The notes beneath the pieces are model-generated. The model was not told the DNA's origin. It did not search any database and was given only the letters and a program-made list of their open reading frames with translations. From Bradyrhizobium lablabi (GTDB lineage: Bacteria > Pseudomonadota > Alphaproteobacteria > Rhizobiales > Xanthobacteraceae): DNA of 64,000 nt. Made by a program: the position numbers and the translations under genes. Below, piece by piece: positions 34,581-44,111 of this stretch (position 1 is the first letter of the stretch; the number at the start of each line of letters is the position of its first letter). The stretch lies in contig NZ_LT670844.1 of assembly GCF_900141755.1 (NCBI RefSeq), positions 3,782,001 to 3,846,000 of the forward strand, in the 5' to 3' direction.

Positions 34581-34803
34581 GTGGTTCTCCCCTATGCTGA
34601 AGTTCGCTTCAGTATATCCCCAGCCGGACGGAACAACGCAAGCCACGCTTTGTTGCGACCCGTAATTGGCATGCCATGACGAAGCGACGGATCGCTTGAA
34701 CCGATCGAAACAGCCGATGGCGTTTCCGGTCGTACCCTCTACCTGCGCTTTTTCCTCTATGCTTGGCCTTATTTTGGATTTGCTGATGGGGCTGTTGTGA
34801 CCC

Positions 34804-35766
34804 ATGGTGAAATTGATCGACGAATTTCGGCGGGGCTGGTACGGAATATCCCAACCGTCACCGCTTTTTAGCATTGGATTTGCGGCATCCTGCCTCGCGC
34901 TGGCGACCGCGGCGCGGTGGGGTCTTTCGCTGATCCGTCCCGACGTATTCTTCACCCCCTATATCCCGGCGGTATTCTTCGCCACGGCCTTTGGCGGCCT
35001 CCGGGTCGGGACGGCGACCGCGCTTGCCGGCGGCGTGCTCGGCGCCGCCGTCAATTTCAGCGACGCGTCGGTCGATTCCGCTAGGTTCGCGCTGATGGCC
35101 ATCTATCTGATCGTCTGCGGCTTCGCGATCTGGGGAATCGAGCACTATCGTTCGATCGCCTCAAATCAGCGGGACATTTCGAGACGCCTGATCCAGGAGG
35201 AGGAATACCGGAAGCTCATCGTCGACGAACTGCAACACCGGCTGAAGAACAAATTGTCGACGATCCACGCGGTCCTGCATCAGGTGCTGCATGATCAGCC
35301 GCAAGTCTGGGCCAGCATCGACCACCGGATGCGGGCGCTGTCGGCGACCGACGACCTTATCGCCCGGCTCGACCGAGGCGGCTGCGACATCAAGGATCTG
35401 TTGTTGAACGAACTCGGACCCTACGGGCATGTCCGGTTCACGCTGAACGGCAATTCGCTGTTTCTCCCCGAGAAATTGGCGGTCAGCCTTGCTTTGGTAT
35501 TTCATGAGCTTGCCACCAACGCCGGAAAATACGGCGCGTTCTCCGCGACCCACGGGCTGCTGCAGGTGTCATGGTCGGCGTCGGACGATCGGCTCAGCAT
35601 CACCTGGGACGAGACCGAAGGTCCGCCGATCGGCGCGATCGGCGAGGCCGGCTTCGGCACCAAGCTGTTGAAATCGGCGCTGCGGCCTTTCGATGGTAAA
35701 ACCGAGATCGCGTTTTTGAAGACCGGGGTGCACTGCACGATGCAGTGCCGCGTTCCCCGCAGCTGA
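34804..35766 (+). CDS. HWE/HisKA_2 sensor histidine kinase
   Basis: A 320-residue membrane kinase. Three or four hydrophobic segments in residues 20-115 form a small DUF4118-like membrane domain (FFTPYIPAVFFATAFGGLRVG). The kinase core is of the HisKA_2/HWE type with the phospho-acceptor in DELQHRLKNKLSTIHAVL, and the ATPase part has FHELATNAGKYGAFS. This class in alphaproteobacteria usually feeds general stress or blue-light regulators, but no response regulator or PhyR/NepR pair is in the window. The start has a weak ribosome site. Confidence 0.88.
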   Translation: MVKLIDEFRRGWYGISQPSPLFSIGFAASCLALATAARWGLSLIRPDVFFTPYIPAVFFATAFGGLRVGTATALAGGVLGAAVNFSDASVDSARFALMAIYLIVCGFAIWGIEHYRSIASNQRDISRRLIQEEEYRKLIVDELQHRLKNKLSTIHAVLHQVLHDQPQVWASIDHRMRALSATDDLIARLDRGGCDIKDLLLNELGPYGHVRFTLNGNSLFLPEKLAVSLALVFHELATNAGKYGAFSATHGLLQVSWSASDDRLSITWDETEGPPIGAIGEAGFGTKLLKSALRPFDGKTEIAFLKTGVHCTMQCRVPRS

Positions 35767-35940
35767 GCGCGCTTTTTCGCGCGCGTGTTTCGCATTACCG
35801 GATATTCCGAAACGCCGTTGACATTCTGTTAATGACAAGTCGCGCCACGTCGAACCAATTGACGGCCTGGCTGTCGCATCATCGAGTTTCATGAATCTGC
35901 TTAACCAAAACTAAGAGAGAGTTTGACAGGCTCGGCGATC

Positions 35941-37719
35941 ATGCAAAGCCGCAGCCAATACGATCTCTATGCCGCCGAGGGCGCTAGCGGCCTCCCGGTT
36001 GACTCCGAGCTAGCGATCCTGCGCGATATTTTCAGGATGCTGCCGGCCGGTGTCACGGTTCAGGACGAGCACGGCCGTTTCCTGCTGATGAACGACGCCG
36101 CTGCCCTGCAGCTTGGGATAGCGGCCGACGGGCCCGCGGCGATGCCTTCGAAGGAATTGGACCACCGCCGCGAAACCGGCCTCGAATTGCTGGGCGCCGG
36201 GCGCGCGGCGGTCGCGGAGGAATTCGTGACCCGGGGCGAAGTCAAGCAGATCTTTCTCACCGCCCATCGCCCGGTCCGCATCGCCGACCGCAACCTCCTG
36301 CTTTCAAGTTCGACCGAGATCAGCGAGCAGAAGGCGCTCGAGGACCATCTATTCCGCACCGCCTATTATGACGAATTGACCGGCCTGCCGATGCGGCGGG
36401 TGATCGAGCATCGCGTCACCAACCTGCTGCAGCGCGATGAGCCGCTGGGCAGGTTCGCGCTGGCGTTTCTCGACATCGATAATTTCAAGCACATCAACGA
36501 CTATTACGGCCACGCCATCGGCGATGCGCTGCTGGTGGAAGTCGCCAAGCGGCTGGGGATGAATTTGCGCGAATCCGACATGCTGTCGCGCATCTCCGGC
36601 GACGAATTTTTGTTGCTGCTCAATCCGATCCAGAGCGAGCACGAGGTCGCGGAATACATCCACTTTACGCTGGAGCGGCTGAAGGCGCCGTTCTTCATCG
36701 ACGGTTCGGAAATATTTGCCTCGACCTCGATCGGCGTCAGCGTCTATCCCGATCACGGCCGCAGCTACCAGGCGCTGCGCCAGAACGCCGACATCGCGAT
36801 GTATCGCGTCAAGAACAACGGCAAGGGCTCGGCGGCCTTCTTCGACGCCGGCATGGAGCGCGAGGCGCTGGCGCGCATGAAGATCGAGCAGTCGCTGCGG
36901 CTTGCAATCCTGGAAAAACGGTTTTGCTGCGCGTTCCAGGCCAAAGTCGATATCCGCACCCAGGATATCAAGGGCATCGAGGCGCTGGTTCGGCTGCGCG
37001 ACGACGAGGGCGTGATCCAGGCCCCCGGCACCTTCATCAATCTTGCCGTGGAGCTCGGCCTGATCGACGAGCTGACCCATCTGGTGCTGGCCGAGATCGT
37101 CAAATCGATCGACCTGATCAACGAAACCTTCGGCCACGGCACCACCATCAGCATCAACGTCGCCGCAAAACAGGCAGGCAATCCGGAGTTCATGCGCTCG
37201 TTCGCGGAAGCGCTCGAGGCCACCGGCTTTCCCAGCCGCTTCATGATCGAGGTGACCGAAGACGCCTTCGTCGCCAAGACGCATTTTCAGGACCAGATCC
37301 TGCCGATCTTCCGAAGGCTTGGCGTCGGCATCTCGATCGACGATTTCGGCATCGGCTATTCGTCGTTGTCGGCGCTCGCCGACATCACCGCCGACGAAAT
37401 CAAGATCGACCGTTCCTTCATCACCGACATCCATAAGCGCCCGCGCAGCCAGGGCATTTTAAGGGCGATCGAATCCTTAAGCGAAGCGCTCGGCATGACC
37501 GTGATCGCCGAGGGCCTGGAATCCTTCGAAGAGCTCGCCTATCTGCAGGCCGCCACCAAGATCCGCTATGCGCAGGGCTTTTATTTCTCCCGGCCGATTT
37601 TCCTCGAGGAGCTCAAGCCCTCAATTCCGCTCGCGCGCGACACGCGCGCCAATTTGGCAAGCCGCCCGCCGCAGCTGAGCCGCCCGGCCTATGCCCGCGG
37701 CGACGTCTATCGGCGGTGA
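35941..37719 (+). CDS. PAS-GGDEF-EAL cyclic-di-GMP enzyme
   Basis: A cytosolic protein of about 592 residues. A PAS-like region (about 20-130), then GGDEF (about 140-300; signature RISGDEFLLLL), then EAL (about 320-570; IEALVRL). The GGDEF site reads SGDEF, which is compatible with diguanylate cyclase activity. EAL catalytic positions look complete: Glu in EALVRL, Asn in INVAAKQ, Glu in EVTED, Asp pair in DDFGIGYSSL, Lys in KIDRSF, Glu in AEGLES. It could make or degrade c-di-GMP. A TTG at 35923 is the alternative start. Confidence 0.92.
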   Translation: MQSRSQYDLYAAEGASGLPVDSELAILRDIFRMLPAGVTVQDEHGRFLLMNDAAALQLGIAADGPAAMPSKELDHRRETGLELLGAGRAAVAEEFVTRGEVKQIFLTAHRPVRIADRNLLLSSSTEISEQKALEDHLFRTAYYDELTGLPMRRVIEHRVTNLLQRDEPLGRFALAFLDIDNFKHINDYYGHAIGDALLVEVAKRLGMNLRESDMLSRISGDEFLLLLNPIQSEHEVAEYIHFTLERLKAPFFIDGSEIFASTSIGVSVYPDHGRSYQALRQNADIAMYRVKNNGKGSAAFFDAGMEREALARMKIEQSLRLAILEKRFCCAFQAKVDIRTQDIKGIEALVRLRDDEGVIQAPGTFINLAVELGLIDELTHLVLAEIVKSIDLINETFGHGTTISINVAAKQAGNPEFMRSFAEALEATGFPSRFMIEVTEDAFVAKTHFQDQILPIFRRLGVGISIDDFGIGYSSLSALADITADEIKIDRSFITDIHKRPRSQGILRAIESLSEALGMTVIAEGLESFEELAYLQAATKIRYAQGFYFSRPIFLEELKPSIPLARDTRANLASRPPQLSRPAYARGDVYRR

Positions 37720-37852
37720 TCGGCGCGGACGTGCGCTTTGCGTCCGTTTTTCTGCCCCAAACACGCTATCGCCTCCGCCGGGGAAGGCCTATGTAGGTTT
37801 TGGGAAAATCACGCGGCGCCGACGCGCGCCATTTTGATCGCAAAGAGAACGC

Positions 37853-38257
37853 ATGGCGCCGGTCTCCATATTGCTGAACCTCCTCTGGATCGTGCTCGGC
37901 GGCCTATGGATGGCGGCCGGCTGGGTGATCGCCGGGATCATCATGGCGATCACCATTATCGGCCTGCCCTGGGCGAAAGCCGCCTTCACCATCGCCGGCT
38001 ATACGCTATTGCCGTTCGGCCAGAAGGCGGTGCGCCGCGACAGCCTCACCGGGCAGCAGGACATCGGCACCGGGCCGCTCGGCCTGATCGGCAATCTGAT
38101 CTGGCTGGTGCTCGCAGGCTGGTGGCTGGCGCTCGGGCACCTCGTCACCGCGGTAGTGCTGGCCGTGACCATCATCGGCATCCCCTTCGCCTGGGCGCAT
38201 TTAAAACTCGCCGGCATCGCGCTGTGGCCGATCGGCAGGGAGATCGTTCCGATCTAG
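37853..38257 (+). CDS. YccF domain membrane protein
   Basis: A 134-residue protein with two copies of the YccF repeat: LNLLWIVLGGLWMAAGW...ITIIGLPWAKAAF and GNLIWLVLAGWWLALGH...VTIIGIPFAWAHL (given in part), giving four hydrophobic segments and the hallmark ITIIGxP motif twice. Inner membrane, function unknown for the family. It ends tail to tail with the SulP gene: the palindrome CTAG at 38254-38257 supplies the TAG stop for both genes. Confidence 0.9.
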   Translation: MAPVSILLNLLWIVLGGLWMAAGWVIAGIIMAITIIGLPWAKAAFTIAGYTLLPFGQKAVRRDSLTGQQDIGTGPLGLIGNLIWLVLAGWWLALGHLVTAVVLAVTIIGIPFAWAHLKLAGIALWPIGREIVPI

Positions 38258-39963
38258 TTCTTTGGCTTGCCCAGCGCCCGTATCGCTTCCTCGACGCTGC
38301 GGAACTGGCGATCCGGGCCCAGCAATTCGTTGATGCCAAGCCGCGTCATCGCCTCCTGGGCACGGATCGACTCGAGGCGGGCAATCGCAAAATCGACGCC
38401 GTCGGCGTGACATTTGCGGATCAGGTCGCGCAGGATCTGCGCGGCGGTGAAGTCGATCTCGACAATCCCGGTCGCTTCCAGCACCAGCAGCCGCACCTTC
38501 TCGGGTGCGGACTGCAGGGCATCGAGAATGTCGCGCCGGAAATCATAGGCGTTGAGAAACGAGAGCGGCGCCTGAAATCCGGCGACGATGACACCAGGCT
38601 CTTGTTCGCCCGGAAGGTTCGGGCTCGACGGCCACCAGATCGACGTTCCGGGCACCCGTTCGAAGATCACGATTCGGGCGCGGGTCGTGCTCCAGATGCC
38701 GTGCAACAGCGAGAGCGCGATGCCGATACCGACGCCCTGCTCGATCGGCAGCACGATAATCGCCGCGGCGGTTGAGATGATCAGCAGGAATTCGCCGAAC
38801 GCTTGGCGGTAGATCGCAACGATCTGACTGAGGCGGATGATCCGAAGTGCTACGAACAACAGGACGCCACCAAGCGCCGCGTTCGGAATCCGGCCGAGCA
38901 GCGAGGCGCCGAAGGCGAGCAGCGCGATCACGATGGCGACCGCGACGAGGCTTGCGAGCTGCGACCGTCCGCCGGTCTCGGTGACCACGGCGGTGCGCGG
39001 CGGGCTGGCATTGACCGGAAACGCGCCGATCAGTCCCGACAACAGGCTGCCGGCGCCGACGCCGATGAAGTCGCGATCGACATCCGCCGGCTCGTCGGGA
39101 CTGGACAGAAAAGACCGCGTCGTTGCCGCCGTCTGCACCATGATGATGACCGCGATGATCAGGCTCAGCGAGATGAGACTCGGCACGCGCGCAAGCGAGA
39201 TTTCGGGGATCGCGAGCTGCGGCATCGCGGCCGGCACCGCGCCGAGCACGGTGACGCCGCGGGTGTCGAGTCCGAACAAGCCTACACCGGCGCTCGCCAG
39301 CACTAGCCCAATCAATGCGCCGGGAATCCGCGCATCGATCCGTTCGGAGATCACGACGATCGCGAGAACGCCGAGGCCGATCGCAAGCGTGAACAGGTTG
39401 GTTTCGGTGAGATGGCCAGCGAGGATCGCGAGCTTCTGCAGCATCGGGCCGCTGGGCGCGGGCATTCCCAACAGGCCCGGCAATTGCGAGATGATGATGT
39501 GCACGGAGATGCCGGCGAGGAAGCCGATCGTCACCGGTACCGAGAGCAGATCCGCAATCCAGCCCAGCCGGAACACGCCGGCGGCGACCAGCAGAAGCCC
39601 GACCATCACCGCAAGCGCTGCCGCCAGTGCCAGATAGTCGCCCGATCCGGACGCGGCCAGCATCGCAAGCCCGCCGGCAAAGATCGGCGTGATCGTCGAA
39701 TCCGCGCCGCAGGACAGGAAGCGATTGCTGCCGAACGCCGCGAACGCCAGCGAGCCGGCCCAAAAGGCGAAGAAGCCGATTTGCGGGGTGAAGCCGCCGA
39801 GCCGCGCGGTGGCGATCTGCTCAGGGATAGCGATCGCGGCAAGGGTGAGGCCGGCAAACAGATCGTGGGTGAAGAATGTCGCCCGATACCCCTGCAATGA
39901 GCGGAACACCGGCCAGGCCTTGCTCGCGCCCGCGGAATCCGCCGAGCCGGAACTTTTCGCCAT
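38254..39963 (-). CDS. SulP family anion transporter with STAS domain
   Basis: Inner-membrane anion transporter, 569 residues with about 12 hydrophobic segments. Family markers are the early AAIAIPEQIATARLGG and the GSLLSGLIGAFPVNASPPRT region; a C-terminal STAS domain covers about 440-560 (VRLLVLEATGIVEIDFTAAQ). SulP proteins move sulfate, bicarbonate or dicarboxylates; a neighbouring carbonic anhydrase would suggest bicarbonate, but none is present. The convergent YccF gene shares its stop palindrome. Confidence 0.9.
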   Translation of the reverse strand: MAKSSGSADSAGASKAWPVFRSLQGYRATFFTHDLFAGLTLAAIAIPEQIATARLGGFTPQIGFFAFWAGSLAFAAFGSNRFLSCGADSTITPIFAGGLAMLAASGSGDYLALAAALAVMVGLLLVAAGVFRLGWIADLLSVPVTIGFLAGISVHIIISQLPGLLGMPAPSGPMLQKLAILAGHLTETNLFTLAIGLGVLAIVVISERIDARIPGALIGLVLASAGVGLFGLDTRGVTVLGAVPAAMPQLAIPEISLARVPSLISLSLIIAVIIMVQTAATTRSFLSSPDEPADVDRDFIGVGAGSLLSGLIGAFPVNASPPRTAVVTETGGRSQLASLVAVAIVIALLAFGASLLGRIPNAALGGVLLFVALRIIRLSQIVAIYRQAFGEFLLIISTAAAIIVLPIEQGVGIGIALSLLHGIWSTTRARIVIFERVPGTSIWWPSSPNLPGEQEPGVIVAGFQAPLSFLNAYDFRRDILDALQSAPEKVRLLVLEATGIVEIDFTAAQILRDLIRKCHADGVDFAIARLESIRAQEAMTRLGINELLGPDRQFRSVEEAIRALGKPKN

Positions 39964-40173
39964 CCCTCGTCGCTCCCCCCTGGATACCCCGCTTGAAAGC
40001 GGATGCCGCGCGGTTTTCGGGCCACGCTATCACGCCCCGCCTGGGGCTCGAAACGAAGCCCGGAGGCGACCACCCCCGGTAGCGCCATACCCCGGATTAA
40101 GCCTTAAGTAACCGGATTTCCTAACCGGTACGCCATTTGTCCGTCGTATTCCTATCCCTCCAGGGGTCTGGGA

Positions 40174-43100
40174 ATGCGAACATTTTTTTCCAGCATGCGG
40201 GATCGGTTTGGAATGCGCCAAGCCACGGCGATCTGGTCGCAGCATATTGCCGCGTCGATACGCCGGGGACCGATCCTCTGGCTGATCCTCTGCGGCGTCA
40301 TTCTGGTCGCGGCCATCATCATCGGCACGGTCGCCATGGTCGGCGAGTTCCGCCAGCGCGCGCTCAACAACGGCACGCGGGAACTGGAAAACACCGTGCT
40401 GCTGCTGACCCGCCACTTCGACCAGCAATTCGAGGATTCCGAGGTCATCGCAACCGACATGGTCTCCAAGATGGAATTTTTGGGCGACGCTTCGCCGGAG
40501 AATTTCAAGAGCCGGATGGCGACCTTCGACGCGCATCTGATGCTGAAATCCAAGGTCAGCGTTTTGTCCTATATCGGCGACGTCAATATCTTTGACGCCG
40601 ATGGACAGCTGATCAACTCGTCCAGCGGCTGGCCGGTGCCGGACATCAACATTGCCGATCGGGCCTACTTCAAGACCTTCAAATCGGAGCCCGAATCGAA
40701 AATCGCGCTGGCCGAACCGGTTCGCAGCTATTTCACCGGCAAATGGACCACGGTCATCGCCCACAGGCTCAATGGCCCCGACGGGGCATTCCTCGGCGTG
40801 ATGGCAAGGCGGATCGATTCGGTCAATTTCGAAAAATTCTTCGCCTCCGTCGCACTCGGCGAGGGCGCCGCGATTGCGATGTTCCATCGCGATGGGACGA
40901 TGCTGGCGCGTTACCCTCGCGCCGATCAGATGGTGGGCAAGAAATTCAACAAGGCCCCCCTGCTGCACAATGTCCTGACCAAGGGAGGTCTGCAGACGCT
41001 CCGCGTACAGAGCCCGGTTGACGGTGAGGACCGGCTTGGTGCTGCGGCTCCCTTGAGCCGTTTCCCGATCGTGGTGGTCGCTACCGCGACGATCTCGACC
41101 GTGCTGGCCGACTGGCGCGCGCAGACCAAATTCATGATCGTTGCCGCCGTGCTGTCCGCGCTGGCGATTGCCTTTATCCTGTTCCTGATCGTCCGCCAGC
41201 TGACCCGGCAGAACCGGGAGGCGCAGCAGCGGCTGGAATCGGAGAAGCATCGGCTCGACACTGCGCTGAATAATATGACGCAGGGCCTCGTGCTTTACGA
41301 CGCGTCGGCACGCGTTGTGCTCTGCAACCAGCGCTATCTCGATATGTATGGGCTTTCCACCGACGTCGCAAAACCGGGCTGTCACTTTTACGACCTGATC
41401 CGGCATCGCCAGGAGACCGGGTCTTTCGACGGCGATATCGAGGAATTCTGCTCGACCATCATGCGCAACGTCGCAGCCGGCAAGATCACACAGACCCCGA
41501 TGGAATCCGCGGGCCGTTCGTATGTAATCGTCAACAAGCCGCTGCTGAAGGGCGGCTGGGTCGCGACCATCGAAGACATCACCGAGCGGCGCAATCTCGA
41601 ACAGGAACGCGACCGCAATTATGCATTCCTGCTGCAGATCATCGATCACATCCCGACCCAGATCACCGTCAAGGACGTGCGCGATCACCGTTACGTCCTG
41701 GCCAATCGGGTAGCTGAGGCCCAATTCGGCCTGACGCGCGACGCCATCGTCGGCAAGACCGCGTTCGAACTGTTTCCCAAGGCGTCCGCCGATATCATCG
41801 CCACCGACGATGCGAGAGCGCTACAATCCCCCGACGGCCTGTTCCTGGACGTCGCCGCGTGGCAAACGCCAGGGCTCGGCCGGCGCTTCATCACCTCGAG
41901 GCGTATCGGAATTCCGGATCAGACCGGCGAAACCCGATATATCATCAACGTCGTCGACGATGTCACCGAGCGCCGACGCGCCGACGAGAAGATCGCGCAT
42001 CTGGCGCATTACGACGCGCTGACCGACCTGCCGAACCGCGTGCTGTTCCGCGAACAGATCGAGCGCGAGCTGGCGCGGACCGGCCGGGGCGAGCAGTTCG
42101 CGCTGCTTTATATCGACGTCGACGAATTCAAGGGCATCAACGACTCGCTCGGCCATCACGTCGGCGATGAGCTGCTCAAGGCCGTCGCCAACCGCATCAA
42201 GAGCCGCATCAGGGAGACCGATCTGATCGCCCGGCTCGGCGGCGACGAGTTCGCGGTGATTCAGACCGGGGTCGGGTCGGCCGCCGATGTCGTGGAATTC
42301 GTGACCCGCATTCATGAGGCGATCCGGCAGCCCTATGAGTGCCTCGGTCACCAGCTCTCGACCGATGCCTCGATCGGCATTGCGCTGGCGCCACAGGACG
42401 GGACGGATCTCGATCAGCTGATCAAGAATGCCGACCTGGCGATGTATGGCGCCAAGGCCGACGGGCGGCGAACCCATCGCTTCTTCGAGCCCGCCATGGG
42501 CGCCAGCGCCAAGGCACGGCTTGCGATGGAGCAGGATCTGCGTCAGGCGCTGGTGGATGGCGGCTTCGAAATCCACTACCAGCCGCTGGTTAATCTTGCC
42601 CATAACGGGGTGACCGGCTGCGAAGCGCTGCTGCGCTGGCGCCATCCCGAACGCGGCATTGTTTCGCCGGCGGAATTCGTGCCCGTCGCTGAAGACACCG
42701 GCCTGATCGTCGAGCTCGGTGAATGGGTGCTGAAAACCGCCTGCGCCGAGGCGGCCGGCTGGCCGGATCACGTCTGGCTCGCCGTCAACGTCTCCCCGGT
42801 TCAGCTGAAATGCCAGACGCTGGCGCTGAAGATCGCAAGCGCGCTTGCCGCCTCCGGTCTCCCGGCGAGCCGGCTGGAACTCGAGATCACCGAGGCGGTC
42901 TTGATTCGCGACGACGAGGCGGCGCTCGCCATCCTGCACCAGCTCCGCGCCATCGGCGTGCGCATCGCGCTCGATGATTTCGGCACCGGCTATTCCTCGC
43001 TCAGCTATCTGAAGCGTTTTCCGTTCGACAAGATCAAGATCGACCGCTGCTTTATCTCTGACATCGCCGAGGCCGACGGCTCTTCCGCGATCGTGCAGGC

Positions 43101-43293
43101 GGTAGTGAACATCGCCGCCTCACGCAATATGACGACAACGGCGGAAGGCGTCGAAACGCTCGAGCAAAGGGAAATACTTCGCGCGCTCGGTTGCACCGAA
43201 ATGCAGGGCTATCTGTTCAGCGCCGCGAAACCCGCCGCCGAGGTGAGGCTATTGTTCGGCGCGGGCCGCAGCAGCACCGCGGCCGTGGCTTAG
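40174..43293 (+). CDS. Cache-PAS-PAS-GGDEF-EAL cyclic-di-GMP protein
   Basis: A 1039-residue membrane signalling protein. A first membrane helix (about 30-52) and a second (about 320-342, VAAVLSALAIAFILFLIV) flank a periplasmic Cache sensor (YIGDVNIFDADGQLINSS, DRAYFKTFK). Two PAS domains (about 360-610) follow, then GGDEF (LGGDEFAVIQTG) and EAL (CEALLRWRHPERG) with DDFGTGYSSLSYLKRFPFD and AEGVETLEQ. Both catalytic signatures are canonical, so both cyclase and phosphodiesterase activities are possible. Its upstream gap of 210 bases holds no other gene. Confidence 0.94.
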   Translation: MRTFFSSMRDRFGMRQATAIWSQHIAASIRRGPILWLILCGVILVAAIIIGTVAMVGEFRQRALNNGTRELENTVLLLTRHFDQQFEDSEVIATDMVSKMEFLGDASPENFKSRMATFDAHLMLKSKVSVLSYIGDVNIFDADGQLINSSSGWPVPDINIADRAYFKTFKSEPESKIALAEPVRSYFTGKWTTVIAHRLNGPDGAFLGVMARRIDSVNFEKFFASVALGEGAAIAMFHRDGTMLARYPRADQMVGKKFNKAPLLHNVLTKGGLQTLRVQSPVDGEDRLGAAAPLSRFPIVVVATATISTVLADWRAQTKFMIVAAVLSALAIAFILFLIVRQLTRQNREAQQRLESEKHRLDTALNNMTQGLVLYDASARVVLCNQRYLDMYGLSTDVAKPGCHFYDLIRHRQETGSFDGDIEEFCSTIMRNVAAGKITQTPMESAGRSYVIVNKPLLKGGWVATIEDITERRNLEQERDRNYAFLLQIIDHIPTQITVKDVRDHRYVLANRVAEAQFGLTRDAIVGKTAFELFPKASADIIATDDARALQSPDGLFLDVAAWQTPGLGRRFITSRRIGIPDQTGETRYIINVVDDVTERRRADEKIAHLAHYDALTDLPNRVLFREQIERELARTGRGEQFALLYIDVDEFKGINDSLGHHVGDELLKAVANRIKSRIRETDLIARLGGDEFAVIQTGVGSAADVVEFVTRIHEAIRQPYECLGHQLSTDASIGIALAPQDGTDLDQLIKNADLAMYGAKADGRRTHRFFEPAMGASAKARLAMEQDLRQALVDGGFEIHYQPLVNLAHNGVTGCEALLRWRHPERGIVSPAEFVPVAEDTGLIVELGEWVLKTACAEAAGWPDHVWLAVNVSPVQLKCQTLALKIASALAASGLPASRLELEITEAVLIRDDEAALAILHQLRAIGVRIALDDFGTGYSSLSYLKRFPFDKIKIDRCFISDIAEADGSSAIVQAVVNIAASRNMTTTAEGVETLEQREILRALGCTEMQGYLFSAAKPAAEVRLLFGAGRSSTAAVA

Positions 43294-43458
43294 CGACAAC
43301 AGGCGTAGCCGGATCCGGAGCCGGACCTGCCGGCGACCGACCGAAATCGCAAAAATCCAAATCACGGTAGTTCCACCGTCTCGCTGTCGGTCTCCCGGGT
43401 GATGTTTCCTTAACCACAACCCCGTATTTTTGGCCATCGACTGAGGTTGGAGGGATCG

Positions 43459-43944
43459 ATGTCGAGATCGAAGCTGCTGCTCGCAATGACGGCCTTTTTC
43501 TTGAGCCTTTTCTTGAGTTTTGGCCAGGTTTGGGCGGAAGGCGCGAACGACCCGACCGGGATCTGGCTGACACAGGCCGGGGGTGCGAAGATTCGCGTCA
43601 ATCATTGCGGCGCCGGGCTTTGCGGCACGATTGTCTGGCTGAAAGTTCCGATCGATCCGGCAACGGGAAAACCTCAGATCGACGACAAGAATGCCAATCC
43701 CGCGCTGGCGAAACGCCCGGTCATCGGCATCAACATCTTCAAGGCGATGAAATCGGTTACGAACAACAAATGGTCGGGCGTCATCTATAACGCCGACGAC
43801 GGCAAGACCTATTCCAGCGACGTCATCGTTGCCGGCCCGCGAAAGCTCGAAGTGCGCGGCTGCGTGATGGGAATCCTGTGCGGCGGCGAGACCTGGACCA
43901 AGGTCGGCGAAGTGACGCTGGCAGATGCCACCGGCGGACTTTGA
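43459..43944 (+). CDS. DUF2147 exported protein
   Basis: A 161-residue exported protein with signal peptide (LLLAMTAFFLSLFLSFGQVWA). The DUF2147 core includes PTGIWLTQAGGAKIRV, WSGVIYNADDGKTYSS and LEVRGCVMGILCGGETW. Start at 43459 follows GGAGGGATCG. The family is periplasmic and its function is unknown. Cysteines in HCGAGLCGTI and RGCVMGILCGG could form disulfides. Confidence 0.9.
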   Translation: MSRSKLLLAMTAFFLSLFLSFGQVWAEGANDPTGIWLTQAGGAKIRVNHCGAGLCGTIVWLKVPIDPATGKPQIDDKNANPALAKRPVIGINIFKAMKSVTNNKWSGVIYNADDGKTYSSDVIVAGPRKLEVRGCVMGILCGGETWTKVGEVTLADATGGL

Positions 43945-43971
43945 TCCTCGTCGTCCGGGAATCTCTTAACT

Positions 43972-44094
43972 GTCGTCCCTGCGAACGAAAGCAGGGACCC
44001 ATAATGACAGGTGTGTGTATTTACTAAAGCTGGGGCCGCTGCCCGGCTTAACAATAAACATCGGTGGTTGGGTCCCCGCTTTCGCGGGGACGAC
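43972..44094. repeat. Inverted intergenic repeat, GTCGTCCCTGC family, copy 2
   Basis: Left arm at 43972-44002 (GTCGTCCCTGCGAACGAAAG and following, ending GGGACCCAT) and right arm at 44069-44094 (TGGGTCCCCGCTTTCGCGGG then GACGAC) pair as in copy 1 at 29249-29367, though the right arm differs by C for T changes and the left arm carries a 4-base insert (ACGA). It lies between the DUF2147 stop and the end of the convergent LLM gene. Confidence 0.85.
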
Positions 44095-44111
44095 GAAAAA
44101 TTATCCGTGTC

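Noticed and set aside
40030..41724. 564-codon minus-strand open frame across the Cache-GGDEF-EAL gene
   Set aside because: Composition is that of antisense high-GC codons and it has no domain, while the plus strand encodes canonical sensor and catalytic motifs.
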